A DNA stretch of 64,000 nucleotides. Source: Paraglaciecola chathamensis S18K6 (GTDB taxonomy: Bacteria > Pseudomonadota > Gammaproteobacteria > Enterobacterales > Alteromonadaceae). Location of the stretch: positions 92,860 to 156,859 of the forward strand of contig BAEM01000006.1 in assembly GCA_000314955.1 (NCBI GenBank), in the 5' to 3' direction. This document shows, piece by piece, positions 1-9,101 of the stretch (position 1 is the first letter of the stretch; every line of letters begins with the position of its first letter). The notes under the pieces were generated by a model. The model was not told the DNA's origin. It did not search any database and was given only the letters and a program-made list of their open reading frames with translations. Made by a program: the position numbers and the translations under genes.

Positions 1-646
1 GGCTTACCAATTCACTGGCTGCCAAAATAGCATCCGGTGTTTGATGGGGGACGGCCGCGTGTCCCCCCTTTCCTTTTACCTGAATGGAAAACTTGTCTGC
101 CGCTGCCATAATAGGGCCGCAACGGGTTGAAATAGTACCGGCAGGTAAGTCAGGCCAATTGTGAAACGCATATACCCGGTCACAGGGAAAGCGCTCGAAC
201 AGGCCATCGTCAATCATTGCCTTCGCCCCAGCTTCCCCCTCTTCGGCGGGCTGAAAAATAAAATGAACCGTACCGTCGAAATTTCGTGTTCTTGCCAGAT
301 GCCTTGCTGCGCCAAGAAGCATGGTAGTATGACCATCGTGACCACAGCCGTGAAATACGCCATGATGACAACTTGCATACGGCAACCCAGTTTCCTCAAC
401 AATCGGAAGCGCATCCATGTCTGCACGCAAACCAATAGAACGGGAGGAATTCCCTACCTTCAATGAACCAACTACACCGGTTTTGCCAACTCCGGTAGTG
501 ACATCCAATCCAATTTCCCGCAGACTATCAGCCACTTTCTCAGCAGTTTTTACTTCTTTGTAAGCGAGCTCAGGGTTAGCGTGAATATCGCGCCGAAAGG
601 TGACGAGATCTTCTAGGAGGTCTTCAATTTCGATGTCTTGGTTCAT
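1..646 (-). CDS. M20 family metallo-amidohydrolase (partial, C-terminus outside window)
   Basis: The reading frame starts at ATG 646 behind a clear AGGAGA ribosome site and runs off the left edge, so only about 215 N-terminal residues are seen of a family that is usually near 390. Visible M20 marks are GLRADMDALP, the metal-binding stretch HGCGHDGH (about residue 100) and PAEEG with the general-base glutamate (about residue 134). The start of the dimerisation domain follows (GKGGHAA). The family (hippurate hydrolase, N-acyl-amino-acid amidohydrolase, amidohydrolases of auxin conjugates) cleaves N-acyl amides in the cytoplasm. The gene is divergent from an aldehyde dehydrogenase and probably belongs to the same catabolic locus. 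The substrate is not known. Confidence 0.9.
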   Translation of the reverse strand, partial: MNQDIEIEDLLEDLVTFRRDIHANPELAYKEVKTAEKVADSLREIGLDVTTGVGKTGVVGSLKVGNSSRSIGLRADMDALPIVEETGLPYASCHHGVFHGCGHDGHTTMLLGAARHLARTRNFDGTVHFIFQPAEEGEAGAKAMIDDGLFERFPCDRVYAFHNWPDLPAGTISTRCGPIMAAADKFSIQVKGKGGHAAVPHQTPDAILAASELVS

Positions 647-922
647 GATTTGTCTCCTGACTTTTCATAAAGAGGTAAAGCCTGACATTCTTCGTCATAG
701 GCAGAACAGCAGGATCTCAGTGTAACGCGCACAGCGCAACGAAATTGGCCTGTTTCCTTCTCGTTATTTAAAATAATTTGCTGTTGATGCATATAAAGCG
801 GCACCCAATGCTGTCACATCAACTCTATACTGGATTTCATTAACTTGCAGTAGGATCTGCCGGACATAGAACACTGTCTGATTTTGTTGTAATTCATTTT
901 AGTCTTAAACAGGAACCCCATC

Positions 923-2389
923 ATGAGTACACAACCCGTCGAGCGCTTTGTCGATAGCAGCCGCCTGAAGCAAGCTTACATCAATGGTAAATGGGTTGCC
1001 TTAGCTGGAGAGCGCTCTTTCGACGTGATCAATCCAGCTACGGAAGAACCGGCAGCGACCATTCAAATGGGTAACATTGACGATCTTAACAAGGCCGTTG
1101 CCGCTGCGAAAACAGCGTTTCCATCGTGGGCTGACACCGCCGTAGAAACCCGGCTGTCAATATTAGATCGAATTATCGAACTTATTGACGAGCGCACTGA
1201 ATTGCTAGCGAATCTTATGTCACTTGAGATGGGTGCTACGCTAACTTACGCCCGCTCTACCCAGGTACCACTGGCAGCAGCGCATATTCGGGTGGCCCGT
1301 GAAAATTTGGAAAAGTACAACTTTACCGAAATGCGCGGAACAACGGCGGTAACCCGTGAACCCATTGGGGTTGCGGGGCTAATTACGCCGTGGAACTGGC
1401 CGTTGTACCAGATGACCGCCAAAGTCGGCCCCGCCCTCGCGGTGGGCTGCACTATTGTACTGAAACCCAGTGAACTGTCGCCACTAAGCGCATTGGCTTT
1501 TGCCCAGATTATACATGATGCGGGCGTACCAGCCGGCGTGTTTAATTTGGTTAACGGCAATGGTAAGGATGTAGGTGAGCCATTGGCCCATCACCCTGAC
1601 GTTGATATGATTTCATTTACCGGATCAACCCGTGCGGGTGTATTGGTTGCACAAGCTGCAGCTACCACTGTTAAACGAGTAGGCCAGGAACTTGGCGGCA
1701 AATCGCCGAACATTTTACTTCCCGATACCGATTTCCCCAGTGCGGTTGGCGCTGGTGTGCAAGCCGGTATGCGCAATAATGGTCAGTCGTGCAGCGCGCC
1801 AACCCGCATGTTGGTTCCCAAAGCGCGCTTGGCTGAAGTAGAAAAGCTGGCGGCAGAAGCGGCAGAGTCTATTGTAATCGGATTGGCTGATAACGATTTG
1901 GCAACCCATGGACCGTTATCTAATCGTCCTCAGTTCGAACGGGTTCAGACTATGATTCAGCGCGGTCTAGACGAGGGCGCGCGCTGTGTTACCGGTGGGC
2001 TTGGAAGACCTAAAGGGTTTACCCGAGGCTTTTACGCACGCCCAACCATATTTAGCGATGTAACACCGGATATGGATATTGCTCAACAAGAAATTTTTGG
2101 GCCTGTACTGTGCCTCATTCCCTATGACAGCGTTGAACACGCCATTGAAATAGCCAACAGCACAGTGTTTGGTCTTTCCGCTCATGTGCAGTCCAGCGAT
2201 TTAAGTGCAGCAAGAAGAGTCGCTCGTCAAATTCGCAGTGGCCAAGTGTTAATTAATTATCCGACTTGGGATCCACAGGCCCCATTTGGGGGCTACAAAC
2301 AATCCGGAAATGGTCGGGAATATGGCATTGAAGGGTTAGAAGAATATCTGGAAATAAAAGCCATTGTCGGCTTCGACGTTGAAGCATAA
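923..2389 (+). CDS. NAD(P)-dependent aldehyde dehydrogenase
   Basis: A full-length 488-residue ALDH-superfamily enzyme that oxidises an aldehyde to the acid. The oxyanion-hole region is TPWNWP, the general base is Glu256 in ELGGKSP, and the catalytic thiol is Cys290 in GQSC. ATG 923 has an AGGA ribosome site 8 bases upstream. The next gene, a FAD-dependent amine oxidase, follows after 27 bases, so the pair probably forms an operon in which the oxidase makes an aldehyde and this enzyme removes it. The sequence alone does not give the substrate; aminoaldehydes are likely in this context. Confidence 0.92.
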   Translation: MSTQPVERFVDSSRLKQAYINGKWVALAGERSFDVINPATEEPAATIQMGNIDDLNKAVAAAKTAFPSWADTAVETRLSILDRIIELIDERTELLANLMSLEMGATLTYARSTQVPLAAAHIRVARENLEKYNFTEMRGTTAVTREPIGVAGLITPWNWPLYQMTAKVGPALAVGCTIVLKPSELSPLSALAFAQIIHDAGVPAGVFNLVNGNGKDVGEPLAHHPDVDMISFTGSTRAGVLVAQAAATTVKRVGQELGGKSPNILLPDTDFPSAVGAGVQAGMRNNGQSCSAPTRMLVPKARLAEVEKLAAEAAESIVIGLADNDLATHGPLSNRPQFERVQTMIQRGLDEGARCVTGGLGRPKGFTRGFYARPTIFSDVTPDMDIAQQEIFGPVLCLIPYDSVEHAIEIANSTVFGLSAHVQSSDLSAARRVARQIRSGQVLINYPTWDPQAPFGGYKQSGNGREYGIEGLEEYLEIKAIVGFDVEA

Positions 2390-2416
2390 CCATTTCCACA
2401 TGAAGGTATCAAAAAT

Positions 2417-3739
2417 ATGTCACCGCAACTGAAAAGAATTGTAAGTAACGTAAAGCTCCCCGAAGAAGTGGACGTGGTCGTAATCGGCGGCGGCATTATT
2501 GGCGCAGCCGCCACCTATTTTATGGCGAAGCAGGGCTACAAGGTCGCACTTATTGAAAAAGGTCTGGTGGGTTGTGAACAATCCAGTCGCAACTGGGGCT
2601 GGTGTCGCCAGCAAAACCGCGATGAACGGGAACTACCCACATCAGGCCTGTCGATGCGTTTATGGGATGAAATGTCCCGGGATATCGGTTTCGATCTTGG
2701 CTTTCGCCGCTGCGGGCTGCGTTACGCCACAGATGACCCAAAACAATTGGCCCAATGGGACGCCTGGAGAGATTTAGCAAAGCAGTATGGCGTATCCACC
2801 GTGATGCTCAATGCCAAACAAGCCAATGAAATGATTCCAGCAAAAGGCCGCACTTGGATTGGCGGTGTCCATTCCATTGATGACGGGAAGGGAGAGCCCT
2901 CCATAGCCGCTCCCATGATTGCAGAGGGTGCTCGCGCGTTAGGCGCTAGCATTCATCAGAATTGCGCGGCGCGGGGCCTTGATATCAAAAATGGGAAAGT
3001 GGAAGGTGTGGTAACAGAAAACGGAACCATTAAAACCAACCGAGTGCTTTGTGCGGCCGGTGCCTGGGCATCGGCATTTTGTCGTCACCATGGCATCAGT
3101 TTTCCTCAAGCCAGCGTTCGCCAAACCGCGTTGAGAACCAAACCCATCACCAATATTGGTGAAGCAATTTACACCAGTAACGTGGCGCTTACCCGAAGAC
3201 TGGACGGCAGCTACACCGTGGCGATAAGCGGAACCGCACTACTGGAATTCACGCCTCAGGGAATTCGTTACGCCAAGCCGTTTATGCCCATGTTTATGCA
3301 ACGCCTCAAAGCCGTGCAGGTAAATGTAGGCCGTTCTTTCTTCCAAGGCCCAGAAGCGTTTAATCGCTGGACCAATGATAGTGTTTCACCGTTTGAGAGA
3401 ATTCGCATTCTGGATCCGGCTCCAGTTAAGAGCAATCTCATCAAAACAGTAGACACAGTAAAGTCACTTTTCCCTGCATTGGCAGATATGGAGATTGCTG
3501 AAAGTTGGGGTAGTTATGTTGACTCAACGCCCGATGCCATTCCGGTTATTTCGCCAATTGAACAGGTAGAGGGCTTCTTCCTCGCAGCGGGTACCTCGGC
3601 GCATGGTTTCGGACTTGGTCCTGGCCTGGCGAATGTGGCCGCTGATTTGGTGCTCGGTAAAAAACCAATTATCGACGCCAGCTCGTATCATTTATCTCGG
3701 TTGGTGAACGGATCAAAAATTCGGGTCGGCGCTATCTAA
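2417..3739 (+). CDS. FAD-dependent amine/D-amino-acid oxidase-family oxidoreductase
   Basis: A 440-residue protein of the DAO/glycine oxidase family. The N-terminal Rossmann motif VVIGGGIIGA (residues 21-30) and the trailing acidic residue of the second strand (LIEK) bind FAD. The stretch SSRNWGWCRQQ is characteristic of a DAO subgroup that often sits beside aldehyde dehydrogenases. The C-terminal FAD-contact region is GTSAHGFGLGPG. It is expected to oxidise a C-N bond with release of aldehyde or keto product in the cytoplasm. It shares an operon with the upstream aldehyde dehydrogenase and is followed by a strong terminator. It is a different subfamily from the PuuB-like oxidase at 9102-10379. 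Confidence 0.88.
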   Translation: MSPQLKRIVSNVKLPEEVDVVVIGGGIIGAAATYFMAKQGYKVALIEKGLVGCEQSSRNWGWCRQQNRDERELPTSGLSMRLWDEMSRDIGFDLGFRRCGLRYATDDPKQLAQWDAWRDLAKQYGVSTVMLNAKQANEMIPAKGRTWIGGVHSIDDGKGEPSIAAPMIAEGARALGASIHQNCAARGLDIKNGKVEGVVTENGTIKTNRVLCAAGAWASAFCRHHGISFPQASVRQTALRTKPITNIGEAIYTSNVALTRRLDGSYTVAISGTALLEFTPQGIRYAKPFMPMFMQRLKAVQVNVGRSFFQGPEAFNRWTNDSVSPFERIRILDPAPVKSNLIKTVDTVKSLFPALADMEIAESWGSYVDSTPDAIPVISPIEQVEGFFLAAGTSAHGFGLGPGLANVAADLVLGKKPIIDASSYHLSRLVNGSKIRVGAI

Positions 3740-3760
3740 CTCCTCTGCGCTGACACTTTT

Positions 3761-3787
3761 AACCGGGCATTGTGCCCGGTTTTTTTT
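3761..3787 (+). terminator. Intrinsic terminator after the FAD oxidoreductase
   Basis: A perfect 9-bp stem, AACCGGGCA paired with TGCCCGGTT, has a 3-base loop and is followed by a run of seven T (counting the last two stem bases). It ends the plus-strand aldehyde dehydrogenase/oxidase unit. It also lies downstream of the convergent ABC transporter operon and may stop that as well. Confidence 0.9.
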
Positions 3788-3858
3788 CAGTGAGAAAAGA
3801 CCTCATACCAATTTCATTAAATAATTGCTAAGTGCTTCATTATTTATTGGAATGGGTA

Positions 3859-5646
3859 TTACTGAGCCACAAGCATGGCCTGGTCACGATGGCACAACAC
3901 CGATTTTCCCGATGTTAACGTGCGAAGAGGTGGCGCCTCAGTATTGCACTGATCGCCGAGCTTCACAGGGCAACGGTCTCTAAAGCGACATAAATCATCT
4001 GTATTTTGCACAGAAATATCTAATGCGTCGAGATCCCGTTTGCGGCTGTCTAGCCATTCGGGGTCAAGCGTTGGCACACTACTAACCAATAAATCTGTGT
4101 AGGGGTGATAGGGTGCACAAGCAAAAGAGCTTCCGCTACCGTGCTCCACCTTTTTCCCCTTGTACAGCACCAGTACTTCGTCGCAAAGGCTCTTTACCGT
4201 AGAGATATCATGACTGATGAAGACAATGGCAATGTTTAGTCTTGCCTGCAACTCCTCTAATAAATCGAGAATAGCAGCAGCAACCACAGTATCCAGCGCC
4301 GAGGTAACTTCATCACACAGAATGACACTAGGCTCCGCAGCCAGCGCTCGGGCCAGATTAATCCGTTGCTTTTGACCGCCAGATAAAGCACCACATTTTC
4401 TATCAGCCAACGCTACTGGTAATTTCACCAATTCAAGCAATTCGGCGACGCGTTCTTTTTGAGCCTCGCCTTTCAGACCATGGAAAAACGTCAGTGGCCG
4501 GCCAAGAATATCAGCAACTTTATGAGACGGGTTAAGGGCTGTATCAGCATTTTGAAACACCATTTGAATGTGCTGGCATTCTCTTTTGCCTCTGTCTGCT
4601 ATAGCTGAAGGCAATTCCTGATTATTCAGCACCATATAGCCCGCCGAGGCTGGCAGCAAACCTGCAATAACACGGGCAAATGTGGATTTCCCCGACCCTG
4701 ATTCCCCAATGATGCCAACGGTTTGACCGCGCAGTACCTTAAGAGAAATACCGGATAAAATAGGAATTTCCGGTTTACCAGCTTTGGTTATTTTGCCGTA
4801 TCCAGCTTCGATATCCCCAATATCAAGCACTACATCGCTGTGCTCTTTATTCTGCACAGTATCGTTATTCTGAACGGCGTTTAGTAGTTGCTGAGTATAG
4901 GGATGCTCCGCGTCATTCAATATTCTGTCAGTAGGGTTATTTTCCACCACCCTGCCCCTTTGCAACACTAAAATACGGTCGGCCATCTGTGCAACCACGG
5001 CTAAATCGTGTGACACGTAAACCGCTGTGGTATTCGTGGCTTTAACTGCCACTTTAAACGCTTTGAGCACGTCAACTTGTGTGGTTACATCAAGTGCAGT
5101 GGTAGGCTCATCAAAAATAACCAATTCAGGATCACAAATCAGAGCCATAGCCGCCATCAACCGCTGTAACTGACCACCAGATACCTCGTGTGGATAGCGT
5201 CTGCCGATGGTTTCTGGGGATGGCAAAGATAAATTCGCGAACAAGGTAACGGCTTTAGCTTCTGCCTCTTTGCGCGTCATCAAGCCATGCATGAGCGCGC
5301 TTTCGACAACCTGATCCATAATGCGCCGGGAGGGGTTAAAGGCGGCAGCGGCACTTTGCGCCACGTAAGCCACTTTGCGTCCCCGCAGGCCGGCGAGCTG
5401 CGACTCTGCTTTATCCGCCATGTTGTCTTTGCCTACCATCACCGACCCGCCTATTATCCGGCAACCGGGGCGTGCGTAGCCAAGTAATGTCAGTGCAATT
5501 GTGGTTTTTCCTGACCCAGATTCTCCAATAAGTGCCAGAACTTCTCCTCGCTGAAGAGAAAAACTGACGTCATCAACAATGGTGACTGGCTGCTCAGTGG
5601 GCCCCGCCTCTACGTATAAGTGCTCGACAATGATATGTGCTGTCAT
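3859..5646 (-). CDS. Dipeptide/oligopeptide-type ABC transporter, fused double ATPase subunit
   Basis: A 595-residue protein with two complete ATP-binding domains, as in GsiA/YejF or a DppD-DppF fusion. Domain 1 has Walker A GESGSGKTT, signature SGGQLQR and Walker B FDEPTTALD. Domain 2 has GESGSGKST, SGGQKQR and CDEVTSALD, where Val replaces the usual Pro. A cysteine-containing oligopeptide-transporter tail (CRFRDRCP) closes the protein. ATG 5646 is chosen because GGGGGAGG lies just upstream, inside the end of the permease gene, leaving a 1-base gap. It powers import by the neighbouring permeases and binding protein. Confidence 0.93.
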   Translation of the reverse strand: MTAHIIVEHLYVEAGPTEQPVTIVDDVSFSLQRGEVLALIGESGSGKTTIALTLLGYARPGCRIIGGSVMVGKDNMADKAESQLAGLRGRKVAYVAQSAAAAFNPSRRIMDQVVESALMHGLMTRKEAEAKAVTLFANLSLPSPETIGRRYPHEVSGGQLQRLMAAMALICDPELVIFDEPTTALDVTTQVDVLKAFKVAVKATNTTAVYVSHDLAVVAQMADRILVLQRGRVVENNPTDRILNDAEHPYTQQLLNAVQNNDTVQNKEHSDVVLDIGDIEAGYGKITKAGKPEIPILSGISLKVLRGQTVGIIGESGSGKSTFARVIAGLLPASAGYMVLNNQELPSAIADRGKRECQHIQMVFQNADTALNPSHKVADILGRPLTFFHGLKGEAQKERVAELLELVKLPVALADRKCGALSGGQKQRINLARALAAEPSVILCDEVTSALDTVVAAAILDLLEELQARLNIAIVFISHDISTVKSLCDEVLVLYKGKKVEHGSGSSFACAPYHPYTDLLVSSVPTLDPEWLDSRKRDLDALDISVQNTDDLCRFRDRCPVKLGDQCNTEAPPLRTLTSGKSVLCHRDQAMLVAQ

Positions 5647-5647
5647 A

Positions 5648-6475
5648 CTACCTCCCCCGAGCGGCATAAGTGGCTGCGCCCCGTAAACTGTCTATCACTA
5701 AATTCACCGCGATAGTGATGGTGGCAATGGCGATGGCGGGTACGATTACCGCTGGTGCGCCTTCCGCTAGGCCCGATAAGTTTTCACGAACTAGCGACCC
5801 TAGGTCGGCTTCTGGTGGCTGCACCCCCAAACCGAGGAAACTTAGACTGCTCAACAACAACACCACGAACACAAAACGCAGACCAAAATCAGCTAACATG
5901 GGATGCAGAATATTCGGCAGAATTTCTTTAACGGCCAAATAAAGGCGACTTTCTCCACGAGTACGGGCGACCGTTACAAAGTCCAGATTGGCGACATTCA
6001 CAGCCAGCGACCGAGCAATTCTAAACGAGCCCGGCATGTAACTAATGGCTGTAATCGTAAGCAAAATTGGCACCGACGAGCCAAACGCAGCAATCATCAC
6101 CAGTGAGAAAATTTTGCTGGGGATTGAGATTAAAGCATCCATAAACCGCGAAATAATTTCGTCGGTGCGGGGATGACTAACCGCAGAGTAAAGAGCGATT
6201 AGCGTGCCCACTGAACAAGCCAGTGCGGCGGCCAACAACGGAATAAAAATTGTGAAGCGTGTACCGTCAAGTATGCGACTGAAAACATCGCGGCCAATAT
6301 AATCGGTCCCGAGTATGTAGTCGCCTCCGAGGGGCTCAAACACGTCATATGCAACGATTTCATTGGCCGAATGAGGCGCAAGCCAAGGACCAAATAAGGC
6401 CAAAAATAGCCAGCATGCAGCTAATACAGCGCCCACTTTACCGGACATTGGCATAGATTTAATTGCAGCCATCAT
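5648..6475 (-). CDS. ABC transporter permease, DppC type
   Basis: A 275-residue membrane permease of the binding-protein-dependent transport family. It has an N-terminal helix followed by a periplasmic loop with YILGTDYIGRDVFSR, the hallmark of DppC/OppC proteins, and later the cytoplasmic EAA-type loop that contacts the ATPase (ARTRGESRLY...EILPN). It begins two bases after the DppB-like gene stops and its end carries the ribosome site of the ATPase gene, so the three genes are one transcript. Either of two adjacent ATG codons (6475 or 6472) could be the start. Confidence 0.92.
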   Translation of the reverse strand: MMAAIKSMPMSGKVGAVLAACWLFLALFGPWLAPHSANEIVAYDVFEPLGGDYILGTDYIGRDVFSRILDGTRFTIFIPLLAAALACSVGTLIALYSAVSHPRTDEIISRFMDALISIPSKIFSLVMIAAFGSSVPILLTITAISYMPGSFRIARSLAVNVANLDFVTVARTRGESRLYLAVKEILPNILHPMLADFGLRFVFVVLLLSSLSFLGLGVQPPEADLGSLVRENLSGLAEGAPAVIVPAIAIATITIAVNLVIDSLRGAATYAARGR

Positions 6476-6477
6476 AA

Positions 6478-7434
6478 TTAGCCTCCAGTACGCAGTTTAG
6501 GATTTGCAAGAATAGCCGACAGATCTGCAATCAGCACTAGGATCAAATAGCCAGTACAGAACAACATGGCACACGCCTGCAGCAAAGGCATATCGCGATT
6601 GGTTACGGCGTCCACCATCAGGCTAGCTACACCGGGGTAATTGAAGATCACCTCCACAATGACTACCCCGCCAAGCAGGTAAGACAAACTTAGTGCGACC
6701 GCATTAACAATGGGGCCTACGGCATTGGGTAATGCATGTCTGAGCACGGCACGGGACAAAGGCGAGCCTTTTAATAATGCCATTTCCACATAAGGTTGCG
6801 ACAGTTGTTCGAGCACGGCGGCGCGAGTCATTCTTGCCATCTGTGCACTAAGTACAATGCACAGGGTCGCTACCGGCAACGCAAACGCGCGAAAGTACTC
6901 ATACACCCCGGCGTCGGCTGGTATGTACGACAGGGATGGCAACCAGTTGAGTTCCACAGCAAAAATCAGCACAAAAATAGTTGCGAGTAGGAATTCAGGC
7001 ACCGCAACCATAGAAAGCGTAGCGATGTTCATTATCTTATCGACTCTGCGACCGCTGTACATTGCCGCCACGATGCCCAATAGCATGGCAAATGGAACTG
7101 CAATGACAGTGGTCAAGCCCGCCAGCAACAAAGATTTCGACAACCGTGAACTGATAAGCTCACTCACTGGCCGAGAATTGGCCAGCGACATGCCGGCATC
7201 ACCGGTTACTAGACCGGTTAGCCATTTTGCATAGCGGGTCAGGGGCGGATCGTTAAGTCCGTATGCCTCACGCAACGCAGCTACAGCCTCTGGCGTAGCG
7301 CTCTGACCAAGCATTTCTTGCGCAGCGTCACCGGGTAACAAATTCGCAATGAAAAACACCACAGCAGAAACGATGAACAGTGTGATGATCGACAACCCGA
7401 TACGTTTAATAATTAGCTGGAAAATTACCTTCAT
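6478..7434 (-). CDS. ABC transporter permease, DppB type
   Basis: A 318-residue inner-membrane permease with the DppB/OppB layout: an N-terminal helix, a GDAAQEMLG periplasmic region, the coupling loop with MALLKGSPLSRAVLRHALPN, and further membrane helices. ATG 7434 is preferred over an upstream in-frame start because AAGGAG lies 7 bases in front of it. It forms the import pore together with the DppC-type subunit and is co-transcribed with the substrate-binding protein. Confidence 0.92.
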   Translation of the reverse strand: MKVIFQLIIKRIGLSIITLFIVSAVVFFIANLLPGDAAQEMLGQSATPEAVAALREAYGLNDPPLTRYAKWLTGLVTGDAGMSLANSRPVSELISSRLSKSLLLAGLTTVIAVPFAMLLGIVAAMYSGRRVDKIMNIATLSMVAVPEFLLATIFVLIFAVELNWLPSLSYIPADAGVYEYFRAFALPVATLCIVLSAQMARMTRAAVLEQLSQPYVEMALLKGSPLSRAVLRHALPNAVGPIVNAVALSLSYLLGGVVIVEVIFNYPGVASLMVDAVTNRDMPLLQACAMLFCTGYLILVLIADLSAILANPKLRTGG

Positions 7435-7453
7435 TTCAGACTCCTTAAGACCA

Positions 7454-9061
7454 TCATGCATCCAACCACACATGTTCGGCAAAGGAGTACCCCATCAAGC
7501 CACCAGTCGGAATGGGGAAAATGCCTTTAACGCGTTTATCGTAGCCATCTATCAGATTCATGAACACTGGAATGCCGATGCCGCAGTGCTGGTGTATAAG
7601 TTCCTGCATGTCCCAGTACATCTGTTTGCGTTTTGCATCATCGCCTTCACCGCGAGCCGCGAGCAGCAGTTGATCAAACTGTTGATTTTGCCAGCCTGAC
7701 TCATTCCACGGCGCATCGGATTTAAAGAACAGACTAAACAGTTCATCCAAGCTCACCCGCGGGTTGATGTTGCCAAATCCTAAAGGATGCTTCATCCAAT
7801 GATTTGACCAGTAGCCGTCTGCTGGAACTCGGTTGATGCCAAGATGTACGCCCGCCTCAATACCGGATAGTTGCATTAAGGCTGCCATATCCACTGATCC
7901 AGTCGCTACGGGGGAGGCAAAAATAGGCACACGCAAACCATTCATACCTGCTTTTTTAAGGTGAAATTTTGCCCTGTCTATATCGTAAGGTCGCTGAGGT
8001 AGTTCATGGTGAAAATATTTATGACTGGGGGCCACCGGATGATCGTTGGCGATAGTCGCATAGCCACGGAATAACGCTCGTTTTATCAGTTCGCGATCGG
8101 TCATGTATTTAATCGCCATCACGAAATCGGGATTGTTAGTGGGATAAGCATCCTGACGCATAACAAGGTTGGTGTATAAACTGGATTCCGTCTGCATTAC
8201 ATCGCAGGTCCCAGAGCGTTTTACCCGCTTTGTTGAACGAGGGTCGACAGCGAGTACCATCTGAATATCGCCGGATAACAATGCATTTACTCGGGACGAT
8301 TCATCAGCGATACCCACTAACTCTATTTCGTCCAAATACGGCTTGCCTGGTTTCCAGAAGTTCGGGTTTCTAACACCAATGGTGCGCACACCGGCAGAAA
8401 ACTCTTTCAGCTGGTACGGACCAGTTCCATTGGCAGTGCGTGAAAAATCTGTCGTACCGTCGGCCACCACACAGAAATTAGAGGAAGCAAGCATGACGGG
8501 CAAATCAGCATTGGGGGCTTTGAGCATAATCCGTAAACTGCGTTCACCAGTGACAACCACCTCCTCGAACTGAGCCGCAATAGGCGCAACTCTGGATGTC
8601 ACGTCAGGATCTTTATGTCGCATAAGAGAGTAAACAACATCTTGCGGTGTCAGGCTTTTTCCATCATGGAAAGTAACGCCGCTGCGCAGAGTAATATGCC
8701 AATCTTGTTGGTTGTCTGACTCAATCGTCTCTGCTAGGGCCAAGTCTGCCCCTAGTTCACGATTGAATTGCGTCAGACCACTGTAGACCATATACATGCG
8801 TACATAGTCAGTGCTCAGTGATGCTTTGGCCGGATCTAAGGTGTCGCGGGTAGAACTAGAGTTGGTGGCAACACGAATTCGCCCTCCCTGTCTCGGCTGA
8901 GCTTCAGGCTTATCATCAGTAAGCTGGGCAAGTACGTGAGCAGGAAGCACTAATCCACTGGCTGCCGTTACCAATCCGGCGGCGCCCAGTGACTTTAAAA
9001 TCGCTCGCCGACTTCCGAGATGTCCCCCCCTCAGGGCGGCATCCTGTTTATTATTTTTCAT
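7454..9061 (-). CDS. ABC transporter substrate-binding protein, family 5, Tat-exported
   Basis: A 535-residue periplasmic solute-binding protein of the extracellular family 5 (DppA/OppA-like). The N-terminus has a twin-arginine motif (SRRAILKSLG) before a hydrophobic stretch ending VLPAHVLA, so export by the Tat route is likely; most DppA relatives use Sec. Family features include LDPAKASL near the mature N-terminus and the domain motif ITLRSGVTFHDGKSLTPQDVVYS, split by the usual short linkers. It is the first subunit of its importer and lies directly downstream of the PuuB-like oxidase, which suggests that an amine or short peptide-like amine is the ligand. Confidence 0.9.
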   Translation of the reverse strand: MKNNKQDAALRGGHLGSRRAILKSLGAAGLVTAASGLVLPAHVLAQLTDDKPEAQPRQGGRIRVATNSSSTRDTLDPAKASLSTDYVRMYMVYSGLTQFNRELGADLALAETIESDNQQDWHITLRSGVTFHDGKSLTPQDVVYSLMRHKDPDVTSRVAPIAAQFEEVVVTGERSLRIMLKAPNADLPVMLASSNFCVVADGTTDFSRTANGTGPYQLKEFSAGVRTIGVRNPNFWKPGKPYLDEIELVGIADESSRVNALLSGDIQMVLAVDPRSTKRVKRSGTCDVMQTESSLYTNLVMRQDAYPTNNPDFVMAIKYMTDRELIKRALFRGYATIANDHPVAPSHKYFHHELPQRPYDIDRAKFHLKKAGMNGLRVPIFASPVATGSVDMAALMQLSGIEAGVHLGINRVPADGYWSNHWMKHPLGFGNINPRVSLDELFSLFFKSDAPWNESGWQNQQFDQLLLAARGEGDDAKRKQMYWDMQELIHQHCGIGIPVFMNLIDGYDKRVKGIFPIPTGGLMGYSFAEHVWLDA

Positions 9062-9101
9062 GGTCGTCCCCTTTACACAGGTGCTCTAGCGTATTTTAAT
9101 A

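Noticed and set aside
161..466. Open frame of 101 codons on the plus strand
   Set aside because: It lies wholly antisense to the M20 amidohydrolase, whose motifs are clear.
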